Positions 22,938-34,615 of a stretch of 64,000 nt of DNA are shown piece after piece. Under the pieces are notes generated by a model, which did no database searches, was not told the DNA's origin, and saw only the letters and a list, made by a program, of their open reading frames with translations. Position 1 is the stretch's first letter. Each line of letters opens with the position of its first letter. The DNA lies in NCBI RefSeq assembly GCF_905220365.1, contig NC_061130.1:6021501-6085500 (forward strand), in the 5' to 3' direction. The translations under genes and the position numbers were made by a program. This DNA comes from Vanessa cardui (Eukaryota; Arthropoda; Insecta; Lepidoptera; Nymphalidae).

Positions 22938-23170
22938 TAATCATATGAGTAACCTGACAGTAAGTGGTCACCACTGCTGTTAAATATTACCGCTGTAAGA
23001 AATATTAACCTTTCTTTACATCGCCAATGCACCACTGATCTTGGAAACTTACTAATTATAATCCTTGAGGCTGTACTTACACTGTCAATCGCCATTCAAA
23101 GGGAACGATACTCAGTATTGGTATCTGCCCTTCCTACCATCAAGAACAAAGCCCTACTAGCACTGAAATA
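22938..23170 (+). repeat. Repeat A copy 7, in tandem with copy 6
   Basis: It starts directly after copy 6 (ATATGAGTAACCTGACAGTA) and runs to GAACAAAGCCCTACTAG with several gaps. It is a head-to-tail neighbour in the same orientation. Confidence 0.65.
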
Positions 23171-24055
23171 ATTGTCATTTTAGTTTATAGCTTCAAGACG
23201 GAACACCATTACACGGAGCAAGAGAGAAAGTAAGTTAAACAGAAAATTATCAGTCCCGGCGCTTTTGCAGCGAACGCTGCTTTGAACTTTGAAAGACATG
23301 AAATCCTTTTGATCAGAGATTTGTCTCTAAAATATCTCGCATCGCATCTATCTATCGTTTACATAAAGTCAACATATTGATATCAAAATAAGGGAAAAAT
23401 AATAAAATTTGTATTTTATTTATCTGAATTCAAAATGGCGGTCAACTTCGACGCCCAATTACCAATTTGGTTTCAAAAGTAAACGTTTGTCATTAATAAC
23501 TTTGCCATTTTTCAATTTTCGAGAAAAAAAATATCATTATTCGATTATCTACATTTACTTCCTTGCTCAATTTTCTGTCCGACCGATATTGTTGGGAAAG
23601 AGGGGGGAATGTAATTATTGGAAAATCTCATTAAATATTGACTTATATAATTCCAATTGTTTTTCATTGTTGATTTATTATGATTGATGTCAGAATTATC
23701 GGCGTGGTTGAGGGGATCTAGTTCTACAACATTATCATAGGTCTTCAAGTTTTTTTAGAGTAGAGCTGAAAATTGATCTAGCTATTATATTACAAACATA
23801 GACACGATGTCTGCTAAAAAAAAATTCGAGGTCAAAGATCTAAAGTATACGTTTTTGTGTATTTTTTTTAATGTTAATATAACAATAGTCTGATAAAAAA
23901 TTAAATTACTAAGACACCTATAAATTGTGTTGTAGCTTTACCCTTTTTTTTGTTTTTATTTTGTTTCGGGAAAAAACCGCGCTGAAAAAGAGTCAGGAGG
24001 ACATCATCCTTTAACAATGCTAACGTGGTCGGAGTGTCACACTATTATCTATAAG
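23171..24055. other. Anonymous AT-rich sequence
   Basis: I see no gene. The open frames at 23,409-23,748 on the two strands are antisense to each other and carry no domain. Confidence 0.5.
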
Positions 24056-24057
24056 TA

Positions 24058-24361
24058 TAGTACGGCACAACTTAGATGTAGCATCGGCAAAATTCGTAAA
24101 ACAATATTTATTTCTTATGCGCATATGATCTTTACACAAACATAATAACTTGTAACATCATATGACTTCATTTATTCATCAATTTGACGTGACACATGCA
24201 CTTGCTGTCTCGGGTTGAACTGACGCGAGAATTTCTAGCGACGAATAGCGTTGAATGGCGCGATGGGGAGCTATGTCTAGTGGTTCTATAAATCGGCAGT
24301 AATCGGTTTTATTTTCATTCCATTGCATTTTCCGATGCTACATCTAAGTTGTGTCGAACTA
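24058..24361. mobile_element. MITE, TA target site (Tc1/mariner-like), ~304 bp
   Basis: Inverted ends TAGTACGGCACAACTTAGAT (from 24,058) and its near copy at the right (ending AAGTTGTGTCGAACTA at 24,361) extend about 36 bp with three mismatches. TA lies outside each end. The centre is non-coding. A TA duplication suits Tc1/mariner; the superfamily is inferred. Confidence 0.8.
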
Positions 24362-25210
24362 TACGTGTCTAAGCCGTGTCGAAACAATTACTGACAGTCA
24401 GTAGTCTAGCCGTCTGTAGGTAATAAGGAATATTACTCCTTATTTTCAATTTAAAATATATAAATGCATTAAAATGGTTAAATTTGTCGATATTGATTCT
24501 TATTGAATAAAATTAATGATTGTTAAATGATTATTATTTATGAACTAGCTGAGCAAAACGAAATTGCATTTTTTTGGTAATCAAATAAAAGATAAAGCGA
24601 AACCATGAGCAAAAAATTCAATCTAATGTAATGTTACTATAAGAAGATAAGCCATTTTGTACAAAATCTATTCACGACTTGAGTTTTTACGAAATTTACA
24701 TACAAGAAAAACATATCGTATGTTTAATTTATTCTTATAAAAAAAATAACATAAAGGTGAAAAGCCACTGTTGGTAACTTGTTATTTATAAATAAAATTT
24801 GTAATTGCATACAGTACGTTTTTGTGTTACATTCATTTATTACTGTTTACATATATTTCGTGTTTATAATCATCGTGAGCAAATCTGCATTTGATAGATG
24901 AAAATCTGACACATTGTCCACATTGAAGCAGTGTTATGGAGTTAGCTCCTTACCTCAAAAGGGATCCTTTGCCTAGCAGTAGTAAATTTCAGAAAATTAC
25001 CTTATTTTTTACATTATTAATTTTAGGTGAATTAGATATAATCAGATATCCTTAGGACGCAAGAATAGTATTATAGATATAAAGTTAATTTACATATACC
25101 AAAATGCGAACTGTTTGCCTCACTGAATGCAAAAAGTAAAATATCAACTTAACTCCAAACAATAGTGTTTTAAATATGACTGTTCCGACAGTATTTATAG
25201 AAATAACTTT
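24362..25210. other. Anonymous AT-rich sequence
   Basis: I see no gene or recognised repeat. Confidence 0.5.
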
Positions 25211-25214
25211 ACTT

Positions 25215-25840
25215 AAAATTTCAGCAGAATCCTCATTTATCGTCCTTGACAGGGAAACTCAGCTCTGTATTATACGTGGTTAGAAACGTTGGACTACTAA
25301 CTGATGTTGATACTGCTCGATTAGTAGTTTGGTCACTTTCATAGTATTATGTCTTTCGATATTTTAGTTTGAGGGAACGCTATAGATATTGAAATTGTTT
25401 TCATACTGCAAAAAAGCTCCTCGGGTTATTTATCATCTTGAAGCTCGCGAAAATCGCGAAAAGCTCGCGAGTGAAGCGAAAAATCCCTTTGTGATATTTT
25501 TAATAAAGATGCTTCGTTTAAAACATTTTTTTTAAAAATGGCGAAAACTGAAAATCATTGTAAAGATACGAAGAACAATGATAACATAATAACACCTAGT
25601 TTCCGACGCAAACTTAATACATTCTTCTGGGACACAGTATTCGATTCTATAGTAAGATTCAAATGTTATTTTGTATTGACCTATAGAAAAAATATTAAAA
25701 CACATGTCAAATAAACATTTATAAACTAGGCATATTAACTGAATACAAGATTATACTGGACTGGACTGGTTGGACTTAATATTTATTGATTCTAATCAGG
25801 ATATATAATAATTTAATTGTAATTTACTGATAGACTATAT
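25215..25840 (+). pseudogene. Degraded internal and 3' part of the 62-kb LINE family
   Basis: Alignment by eye to about 63,225-63,870 is continuous though gapped. Matching strings include TTGACAGGGAAACTCAGCTC, TGATACTGCTCGATTAGTAG, ACACCTAGTTTCCGACGC and GAATACAAGATTATA. It covers the last third of the RT protein and the start of the 3' UTR. No frame stays open for long, so it codes for nothing. It is the oldest-looking copy of this family here. The next repeat, on the opposite strand, starts within 50 bases. Confidence 0.78.
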
Positions 25841-25887
25841 TCGAACCAGTGGTCGTCTACGCTTAACATTTATTGCATCCCTGTAAC

Positions 25888-26190
25888 ATGACAAAATCAA
25901 AATAAACTTTATTCAAGTGGGTTTCGATTTTGATTGTTCGATTTTGACATTTAACAATTAAGTGAAGCTACCACCGGTTCGGAAAGCAGATTCTACCGAG
26001 AAGAACTGGCAAGAAACTCAGTAGTTACTCTTTTTCAACATTTAAAAAATACAATCATATTAGTTAAATACAATTATGTATGCATGTAATGTATCTTGCC
26101 TGGAAGTTAACAGGTATTAATTCCAAGCTTTTTTATCATCTAAAAAATTTTGTATCCAATAATATGTCTTTTTTTACCAATGACGATTCG
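25888..26190 (-). repeat. 3' end of the 62-kb LINE family, minus strand
   Basis: The reverse complement matches 63,735-64,000 in order, down to the AAGTTTATTTTGATTTTG end at 25,891. It is less diverged than the plus-strand remnant beside it, so the two meet at their 3' ends. Confidence 0.85.
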
Positions 26191-26645
26191 AAAGTGCCTC
26201 TTTAAGCCTATTTGATTAAAGTATATTTTAATTTTGATTATGATTACTAAATATTCGCCAAAGTCATAAACATTAACATTGTAAATACTCGTTTAATTAT
26301 TCATTGCTTTCGAATTGCCTACTGCTCGAAGGCTTACGGACCGCTAAGCGATGTAAAAGGCGCAGTCGCATATTATCGTAACCACTCCTAGAGCAAGCTT
26401 TTCCCTTAAAGGCACATAAATCCAGTTAAATTGTATAATTCATCCGTACTTAAATAATATTAACGTTGCTTCAGGGATTCTTTGGCAGTCCATTTTCATA
26501 TGATAACAAAAAGTAAAAAATAAAAGTGTCATAAGTTTATAATCAGTAGGTAATGTATTAAAAATGTGGTATAAAAAATAAGCACATACTTTGAAGCTGC
26601 TTAGAACAAGGGCCTGTAGCCTTTTCATAAATTCATATCATTTGT
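26191..26645. other. Anonymous AT-rich sequence
   Basis: I see no gene or recognised repeat. Confidence 0.5.
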
Positions 26646-26647
26646 AA

Positions 26648-26935
26648 AAAATACATTGACAAAGAAGGCTTACTATTCAATGCAAGATTATATAGACGAC
26701 AAAAAGCGTGGAGCAGGGAGCTAATACTTATTGACTTCAAAATGTTGAAATGTATTGTTAAATGTTGACAAATAGTAACTACTGAGTTTTCCAGAAACTC
26801 TTCTCAGTAGAATGTGCATTCCGAACTGAAAAAACCGAAAGCAACGATGGTAGCTTCGTTTCATATAGTTTGTTAAATGACGATTGGCATAATTACTTGT
26901 AAAAGCGTACTTGAATTATCTTAATTACCTACTTG
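26648..26935 (+). repeat. 3' end of the 62-kb LINE family
   Basis: It matches from about 63,745 (TACATTGACAAAGAAGGC, TACTATTCAATGCAAGATTA, AAAAAGCGTGGAG) through GGTAGCTTCG to the end near TACTTGAATTATCTTAATT. It carries a small internal insertion around 26,828-26,840. Confidence 0.82.
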
Positions 26936-27331
26936 GATTACTATTATTATTAAATAAATGTATAGTCGTATTCGTTCGTTGTATAATATTCACTAGTATT
27001 TATATCAGTATTCAAATAATTTCAAAGGGTTATTTTAACATGAGTTTGATAATAAGAAGATATTTCTGCTGTAGACTTGTTTTAACGAAGTGATAGCGAA
27101 CGATTTGTATGATAGATCTATTTACTTACAAATGCGCTACTCTACGTTAATTTTTTATTGACATGTATTATGCTTGAGTGACGATCATGATTAACAACAA
27201 TTGAAACAATTTCTTATATATTGATTTAATGGGAGAAGAATGAAAATGAAAAAAAATTATATTTACGTATACGATGCGATTTGTTAATAGCTCACCTTTA
27301 TTGTTCAATATAATATGCTATTCCACTTAAC
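26936..27331. other. Anonymous AT-rich sequence
   Basis: I see no gene or recognised repeat. Confidence 0.5.
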
Positions 27332-27333
27332 TA

Positions 27334-27774
27334 ATAGGCTATTTGAGTGGTTTTAAAATCCATTTTATATTATTTAGTAGAGGTTAAGGAACCCAATAAA
27401 AGTTTTTTTTTTTCGACGTATTTGCCGAAAAATATTATATTAAAAATTCCATATTTAAATAACGCGCGAAAACGCTACTTGGACATTATGGCGTTGCAAT
27501 GGGGTCGGTTACGTCACTTTGCTGTATTTTAATCTGTGGTACATATAGTAGAAAAGAAAGGTTTACAAGAAAGTGACTCCATTATACGCCCGGCCAATCA
27601 GGAGCGTTTTGTGTCACATGACAAACGTTTGAAAAAATGCATTTTTATTTATCGATTTTTGAATAAATTAAGTATTATTTTCAAGTTTCGTTAGTAAATA
27701 ACCATTTTTAAACTCATAATATACACTGATTACAATAATTCACAATTTATTTTTCGCATTGTCAAATAGCCTAT
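27334..27774. mobile_element. MITE with ATAGGCTATTTGA ends, TA target site, ~441 bp
   Basis: The left end is ATAGGCTATTTGA (27,334-27,346) and the inverted right end TCAAATAGCCTAT (27,762-27,774). TA is immediately outside both. The interior is non-coding (the 61-codon frame at 27,347 is chance). It is probably a Tc1/mariner-type non-autonomous element, based on the TA duplication only. Confidence 0.75.
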
Positions 27775-28097
27775 TATATACATGATGAAAAATGCCGATT
27801 AGAAATGATCATTCAGGCTCACAGGTCATTCAAGCTCTCAACCAAGGATATCGCTTCAATTCGATGTGAAATTTTGTTTATTTGCCTTTTGTCTTCTTGG
27901 AATAAACTTTGTAAACATATATGTATCTACCAGTGACATGTTTTCGTAGAAATAAAATCTAGTAAGCGCTAAAAGAATTTTATCGAAATAAAATATATGT
28001 CGAAATGAATTACAAAAAACAGCTAATATCAGCTGTAGATTGTTTAAATATAGTTAATTTTATCCAGTTTACAGTCACTATCACTCCGATGATATGA
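27775..28097. other. Anonymous sequence
   Basis: I see no gene or recognised repeat. Confidence 0.5.
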
Positions 28098-28620
28098 TAC
28101 TAGTAATGACCCGCGGCTTCACTCGATTTTTTAGTGTTGCATGACATGTTATGCAAAAAATTTAACCTACATATGTCCTTTCTTTTAGTTCAAGATTGCT
28201 TCGAGAGTCGAGATGGCCCAGTGGATAGAACGCGTGCATTTTAACCGATGATTGCGGGTTCAAACCCAGGCAAGCACCGCTGATTCATATGCTTAATTTA
28301 TCTTTATAATTCATCTCGTGCTCAGCGGTGAAGGAAAACATCGTGAGGAAACCTGCATGTGACAAATTTCATAGAAATTCTGCCACATGTGTATTCCAAT
28401 GCGGAACAGCGTGGTGGAATATGTTCCAAACCTTCTCCTCAAAGGGAGAGGAGGCCTTTAGCCCAGCAGTGGGAATTTACAGACTGTTGTTGTTGTTGTA
28501 AGATTGCTTCATACTAAATTTCATCAAATTCGGCTCAGCGGTTTGGTCGTGAAAGAGCGTCAGACAGACAGACAGAGTTACTTTCACGTTTATAATATTA
28601 ATATCGATAATAGTAGGTAG
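28098..28620 (+). repeat. Widespread ACCCGCGGCTTC...TTATAATATTAAT repeat, split by a SINE
   Basis: The left part (28,098-28,202: ACTAGTAATGACCCGCGGCT) and right part (28,511-28,620: AAATTTCATCAAATTCGGCT, GTCAGACAGACAGACAGAG, TTTATAATATTAAT) belong to one non-coding repeat common in arthropods. They are separated by SINE-1. The superfamily is uncertain. Confidence 0.65.
28203..28499 (+). mobile_element. SINE-1, intact reference copy with 11-bp target duplication
   Basis: It has a tRNA-like head with A box (GATGGCCCAGTGG) and B box (GGGTTCAAACCC), a conserved body (AGCGGTGAAGGAAAACATCG, CTCCTCAAAGGGAGAGGAGG, AGCCCAGCAGTGGGAATTTA) and a (GTT)n tail. AAGATTGCTTC flanks it perfectly at 28,192-28,202 and 28,500-28,510. 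Transcription by pol III and mobilisation by a LINE are the family norm. It resembles the butterfly Metulj-type SINEs; that name is tentative. Confidence 0.92.
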
Positions 28621-28908
28621 GCATTTAAGTTAATATTTTTTATTATAAGGAAGATTTTAGTAGGTCCTAGGAAGCATACTTGTGAAAATGTGTTAATGAG
28701 CATTTTTATTCATAATCGTACCATCATCCTTGAATTGAGTTTCATCAGTTTTGTAAATAGTGGGCCTCGGCAGACTTACTGTCGCCGCCTTAAATTTATG
28801 CTCCCATAAAAAGTTTTTAGCTTGATAAATAGGTGTAAGACTGACAGCGATATGTGGAAAAAGATGGATGGTAAAGTAAACTGTGAATCGTTAAATATTG
28901 CTATAAAA
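28621..28908. other. Anonymous sequence beside the Helitron
   Basis: I see no gene. The sequence ends at the A next to the Helitron 3' terminus. Confidence 0.5.
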
Positions 28909-28940
28909 CTAGCAAAAAGCGCAGCTTTGTGAGGGCTCGC
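28909..28940 (-). terminator. Helitron 3' end: hairpin plus CTAG
   Basis: On the minus strand GCGAGC...GCTGCGC forms a 6-bp stem with one bulged G (28,919-28,940), followed by TTTTTG and CTAG. This is the hairpin-CTRR arrangement that marks the end of rolling-circle transfer in Helitrons. Confidence 0.78.
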
Positions 28941-28949
28941 GAGGTATTT

Positions 28950-29146
28950 CTACCTAGTAATAATTCATTAACAATAATAAATAATAATATTATTTATTAT
29001 TAACTAATAATATATATTATTATTAATTAATAATATATACTATTAATAATTAATAATATTATTAAAAGTATATTTTAATATATGAATTATTAATATGGAC
29101 TTCTATAAATAACACATACGACAAAAAAAATTCAAATTTTAATTTT
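28950..29146. other. AT-only 3' non-coding part of the Helitron
   Basis: Dense TAATAATATTAT-type sequence with local inverted repeats between the RepHel stop and the 3' hairpin. No gene. Confidence 0.7.
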
Positions 29147-29147
29147 T

Positions 29148-32100
29148 TTATTGTATCAAAGCATTTACATTTCTCATACGGATTTCTTCTTGTTTTCTAC
29201 ACTTCAACATATTTGAGTTTTTAATACTACTTAATCTATCATAAATAAATCTTCTATTTAATGCTAATCCTTCAAATGTTTTTACTCTTGAAAACGCGAC
29301 ATAAGTTAAACCAATAGAAGTTTCTTTTTCTCCAATATCTACAACAGCTTTATCTAATGTTAAACCTTGTGATTTATGAATTGTAATTGCGAAAGCTAAT
29401 TGTAATGGAAATTGTTTTCTTGAGCAATTGGTATTTCCATTTTTCCAAAATTTAGTTATGGGTAATATTGGAATACAACCACTATTTTCGTAAGTTGAAT
29501 GAGAATAATTTTCAAATCGGACCATTATCACTCGCGGCATTTGATCAGGGGGACTACAATTTTCTTCATAAATTATATCTTCGACATAACCTACAGCTCC
29601 ATTGACCAATCCATTTTCAACCCACAAATTAGAACGTAACATAACTTTAGATCCAATCGATAAAATAATAAATGGTTCAAGTCCACCTAATAATTCTGCA
29701 CTTACTGATTTTGCCTTGGAACAATTGTGATAAGCTGGAATATAAGCAACTGGTTGACGTAATTCTTTTAACTTTTGATGATTAAATTCTTTTACATCTT
29801 TGTTTGTTGCAAATAGTCTAATGGCATCGTTGAAAAAAATCCGTTCATTTAATGATAATGATTGTATACTCCGTGTCATTATTTTTTGTAATCTTCTACC
29901 GTACATTCACCATTACTAATTCGATCAAGTATATCTCTAAAAACTTGTTGAGATTCATTCTGTCGAAATGATGATGATAAAAAGAAATATTTTTGAATAC
30001 TTGATGTATATAACAATTTTCCTTCTAAAAGAAATTCACTTCCTTCAGTTTTATTACTATAAAGCGGCCTATCATTTACAGGTGGCAACTGATTAATATC
30101 TCCAAAAAAATATACAAATAATCCACCAAATGGTTCATCTTGCCTTGAAGGAAAAGCTCTACGTAAACGTAAATCAATTTTCCTCATAAGACTACATCCA
30201 ATCATACTCATTTCATCAATAATTATAAATTTACAACCATATTATTCTTCTTGAAAATTAGCAAGTGCATGTAAATCGAGATCTTTGAACGTTTTATTTA
30301 CTCCCAATAAAAGTTTAGAATGAATTGTCGAACCATTAATATTCACAGCAGCAGCACCAGTTGGTGCAAGCAATTTATAAGATGATGATCCCAATATTTG
30401 ATTCAATCGAAAAGTAAAGTAATTTATCAATGTGCTTTTTCCAGAGCCAGCTTTTCCCTGTATAACCACTCTTTTTACAGATTGTTCTTCCTCGTAACCT
30501 TGTAGATAATTAAGTTGTTTTTCAAATATATTAATCACTTCTTGCTGTTCACCAGAAAAAGCAAAATTTGACAAATAATTGTGATTATTTATGTTAGGGT
30601 TTCTTTGATTTCTTGCAATTTTTTCATTTTCAATAAATGTTTCTAATGAATTCAATAGTTGTTTGCTTGAAATAGAATGCCATTGATGTCGGATATCAAT
30701 TTCTCTTCTACCTAAATCATCTTCTTGATTAATATTTTGTGGTCCAGCAGCTACTTCCATCCAATCATGTAGTTGTTCTATTTGAACTGTATTTATTACT
30801 TCATAATCTTCTTCATTCTCTAAATTTTGTAACATTTGATCCAATTCATAACTAAGACTATTATCATTACTATTTTTAAAATGACGTTCATATACAATCT
30901 TCCAAGTATTATTGTCAGGATTTAGGTCATTTAACTGTCGCCAGGCAACATGTAATATAACTTGTTGTTTATAAAAATTTTCATTATCTATGCAGCCAGG
31001 ATCATATTTTACTTTTGGTATAACTCTAAGAATAAAAGGTACTTTTCTCATACTATAAGTTGAACCTCTTTTATAAGTTTTTGTAAAAAAATCAGATAAA
31101 GACATTTGTTCAAATTCTGCTGGTCGTTGTTGATATCTCTCCAAAAAATTCGAAACAAAAATACTTCCATCTTCACTATTCATATCCAGATATTCCCATG
31201 TTTCAGATATTCTAAAATTTATAGTAGTAAATTGTCGAGAAGATCGATACAAAGGCCAACCCATAATAATCCAAAATATTTCCTGAGCAGAGTAGTCACG
31301 TTCAGCACACATTTTTATCAAAATTTTTTGGATTATCTGTACAACATTACTATTAGTATTTGACTCTTGTACTGTTTGTCGAATAAAATCTTTCATACCA
31401 TCCGATCTTGGTTCACCTTTGCTAGCATACTTAGCAATATATCTAAGAACGGCATGAATAGAAACAATGGCTTGCGAATCAACATTTGCTCGCCAAATTT
31501 TCAAAATTTGTGGACTGTGACTATTTAAATATGAATTATTTCTTTTTGATATATATTCTATTTCGTTATTTTGAATAAATTGAATTTTACTTTCGTTGAC
31601 ACATTCTTTCGGATACTTGAAACGACAAATAGTCTCAGAAGAATTTTTTTTCTTTCTTTGACAATACGCTTTAGAACATTTATGCATTTGTACAGCTCGT
31701 ATTAAATGATTGTAATCAACATCTTCATCAGATATATCAGAGTAATGTAATTTTGATGGATGTATATCATAAACTTGAGAAGGATCTGGATGCCATGTAG
31801 ATATGAACTCATCAAAGTAGTTTATAATTTCTTTAATTCTTGTAATATCATTTGGATTGAGATTCTTAAGATCAGGTGCATTTTCAAACCAGAAAAGACC
31901 ATGCATGTGCGGACTACCTCGGTGTTGAAATTCAATACGGAACCAGAAATCTGTGACTTTAAAGTATTTTTTAACAAAATGATCCATAAAAGTATCTAAT
32001 CGCTTTTTAAAAAAATAAGAAACAATCATAGGATTTGAATTTAATAATTTAGATTTACGAATAAATTCACTGCTTTGATTGAGATCGGCATAATTATAGT

Positions 32101-33370
32101 CTGGATCCAATATACGATACAGCTCTGGCCAATATAAATCAGCTGCACTCAATGTCATAAATATTGTTGGAGTTCCTAATTCTTCAACCATATCCACTAA
32201 CTCTCTAGATCTCACGTACCAATATGAGCTAGATGATCTCAAATTAGTATTATATGATAAAATTGATTTATACAATATTGGTTCTCGCTGTAATAATTCT
32301 CGGAGTTGTTCAATTGTCTCAATATTACGTAAAAGTGAATTTTTTCTGACACAAATACTCCCATTCTGCAAAGCTGTCCAACGCATCATACTATTAAATG
32401 CAAAAAATCTAAATCTTGGATGTTTTGCAAATCTCCCATCTTCATACATCATAAGAAATTTAAAATATTCACTATTAGAAATTTTATGCACTCTTGAATC
32501 TCTAAGGTCACCTTTACCAGTAAGAAATAAAGTTGGAAATGCTCTGCAAATATATCCATCACATGTAAATTCATTGATTGGCACAGGATCCAATATAGGC
32601 CAAGGTAAAACACCAGATCTATCATTTTCTTCCTGAATGTTCAGTACACTATTCACTGCTTTACGATTACATTGAAAAGTCACCGTTGGAGCTCCAGATT
32701 CATAAACATTATCATATAATATATTTTGATCATTATCCTCATTATCTAAATTATATGAAAGTTGTTGTCTATCTTGACTTAATACAATTTGTTGAAAAAT
32801 AGTTTCATTATTAGGTAAACATTGTAAATTATTTTCGTCGATTGTTATATCACGGTACCAAGGATTATTATTTTTAAGATATATCAAAGCGGCCTCAACA
32901 TTATCACGATTTACAATAAAATCTTTATATCCTTCACCATAATTTCTTCTACCAAAAATATATTTTGAAATAGTATCAATAGAATGAGGTAAAGAGGTAG
33001 TAAAATTTGTAATGTCTTGATGAAAATTGATAACTTGGCCACTATATCCAAATTGACCACCTTTAAGTTTATATACTGTTATAACCGGATGAACTTGAGC
33101 AATTAATTGTTCTTCAAGAAATGTTAATTTTTTTAAAACTTCAGGTTGTGGACCAGGGTCCATATTATTGTCTGTAGAAAATATATTCATTTCATTTTTT
33201 ACTTGAAATTTACGACAAAGAGCACAAAGTCCGTCTTCTTCAATATGTAAATCGAACCAACGACGATGACATAAATTGCAATGTTTTAACTCCAAATTTT
33301 TCTGAGCAGTTTCGAAATTAACGGCATTCTCTAAAAAGTGAACATTTCCGCGATGAAAATTAGATTCCAT
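29148..33370 (-). pseudogene. Helitron RepHel protein (HUH Rep plus PIF1-like helicase), two lesions
   Basis: This is the replication initiator-helicase for rolling-circle transposition. I prefer the Met at 33,370 (MESNFHRG); an upstream Met at 33,535 is open but unlike the family. Counted from 33,535: a Cys4-type finger at residues 86-107; a conserved N-terminal region near 183 (LPHSIDTI); the HUH motif HRGSPHMHG near 536-544; the catalytic-Tyr helix YIAKYASK near 698; Walker A GKAGSGKST near 1,027-1,035. The main frame ends at an in-frame TAA (30,242-30,244). The same frame resumes at once with Walker B IIIDEMSM and VYFFGDINQLPPV. A lost A in an A-run near 29,885 shifts to the last frame (29,906-29,148), which has the TIHKSQGLTL and TYVAFSRVKT helicase motifs. 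It is inactive as read but recently so. Confidence 0.9.
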
Positions 33371-33517
33371 ATTTCGAGATCTTTTCTGCGGTTCTCTTAA
33401 ATCATATATATAATAATTAGTTTTCACACAATAAACCAACAGTGACGTTGTTTTTAAAATCTGTAGTGTTGTTGTTATGGTGCTGACGCTATTTCTACCT
33501 GTTTCTACTAATAGTAG

Positions 33518-33625
33518 AAACAATTTAGTTGACACATGCTTTCGACAGATGGCTTTAGTAGTAGTATATTAAACAATTTAGTTGATACATGCCTTCGACA
33601 GATGGCATTAGTAGCATATTAGTAA
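33518..33625 (-). repeat. Imperfect ~53-bp tandem duplication upstream of RepHel
   Basis: AACAATTTAGTTGACACATG (from 33,519) and AACAATTTAGTTGATACATG (from 33,572) begin two similar units containing TTCGACAGATGGC and TAGTAG. They lie in the Helitron leader, 150-250 bases upstream of the preferred start codon. Confidence 0.7.
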
Positions 33626-33847
33626 ATTAGTAGTATATTAACATTAGTGTCCATATACAAATTGTATTTTTAAAAAAAATATTTAAAAAAAAAAGATATT
33701 TTAATGATAAATAACACATTTAGACATGATTCTAAATTACTATGTTAAATTTCAAATCTAAAGGCGTGATACTTTTTTCATAAAGTGTACCACAAAAATG
33801 TACAGATTGTTGAATTAGAGTAGGGCTCGCTTCGCTCGCCCTAATGA

Positions 33848-34615
33848 TATAAACCAGTTGCTTGGATGAAGCATTTTTCAGATGGTTAACTCTGACGTTT
33901 TTTATGTATAAACCAGTATTTCTCTGTTTGGAAATAATTAATAATCAACAATATTTTCTTATGACAATATACTTATCAAGCAGATTTAACTTTTGCCTTA
34001 TTTTTGACTTATTCAGAGCTAAGTTCGTGCACTTGCCGTTGTCGGTATTCATAAATCGCTAGTTGAAATAGAACGTATTTCTAAAATGAGACGTTCGTAC
34101 GACATAGAAGTAAATTTTTGGAATTCTTTATTACTAATATTTTCATCTTCAATTCTTCGCTTGAGACGTTGAGAATTTAATATATTAATATTTACAGGCA
34201 TTATTTCCATTTACATATGTAGAATTTATTTTTAACGAATAATTATAAAATATTAATATCACATTAGTACACTTGTCTATATTTTTCAACTAGGCGTTAA
34301 GTTTAAACGCTTTTGTAGATGATTTTTAAAACAAACTGATGGATCACTTTTTGTTAGTCCATTCGAATAGTTTGCCTTGTAACTTTTTCTTAAACAAAAT
34401 AAACAAGTGACAATAATTACATTAATCTTAGTTTCTTATGACAGATACGACGACGATGTCGTATCGCAAAATTTTGAAAACAAAAATAAGTTAATGTCAA
34501 TAAACACGGTAGCATTATATGAAGTCTAAATTTCGCAATCGATTGCGAAATGTCATCTAGACGTAGTATAAATACCGGCAAACGTATAAATGAGGAAAGA
34601 CTAACAGCTCACGGA
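33848..34615. other. Unassigned flank with a 53-codon minus-strand frame
   Basis: An open frame from ATG at 34,210 to TGA at 34,049 encodes a short charged peptide (SQRLKRRIEDENISNKEF). It has no recognised domain and no supported splice context. I see nothing else. Confidence 0.35.

Larger units (their letters stand above)
28909..33847 (-). mobile_element. Near-intact autonomous-type Helitron
   Basis: On the minus strand the element runs from A|TC at 33,847 to CTAG|T at 28,909, about 4.9 kb. This fits the Helitron rule: no TIR, no duplication, insertion between A and T. A 3' hairpin lies at 28,919-28,940, a few bases before CTAG. It encodes one RepHel protein with all key motifs, split by one in-frame stop and one homopolymer frameshift. 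The 3' terminus is well supported. The 5' terminus is a best guess from the A|TC rule. Confidence 0.88.

Noticed and set aside
28203..28290. tRNA gene
   Set aside because: Same reason: the A and B boxes belong to SINE-1, present about eleven times in the window.
31106..31999. Plus-strand ORFs inside the Helitron
   Set aside because: Antisense to the RepHel gene, with no domains of their own.
33518..33625. Helitron 5' terminus at the tandem duplication
   Set aside because: Recognisable Helitron leader sequence continues further upstream to the A|TC at 33,847, which fits the insertion rule better.
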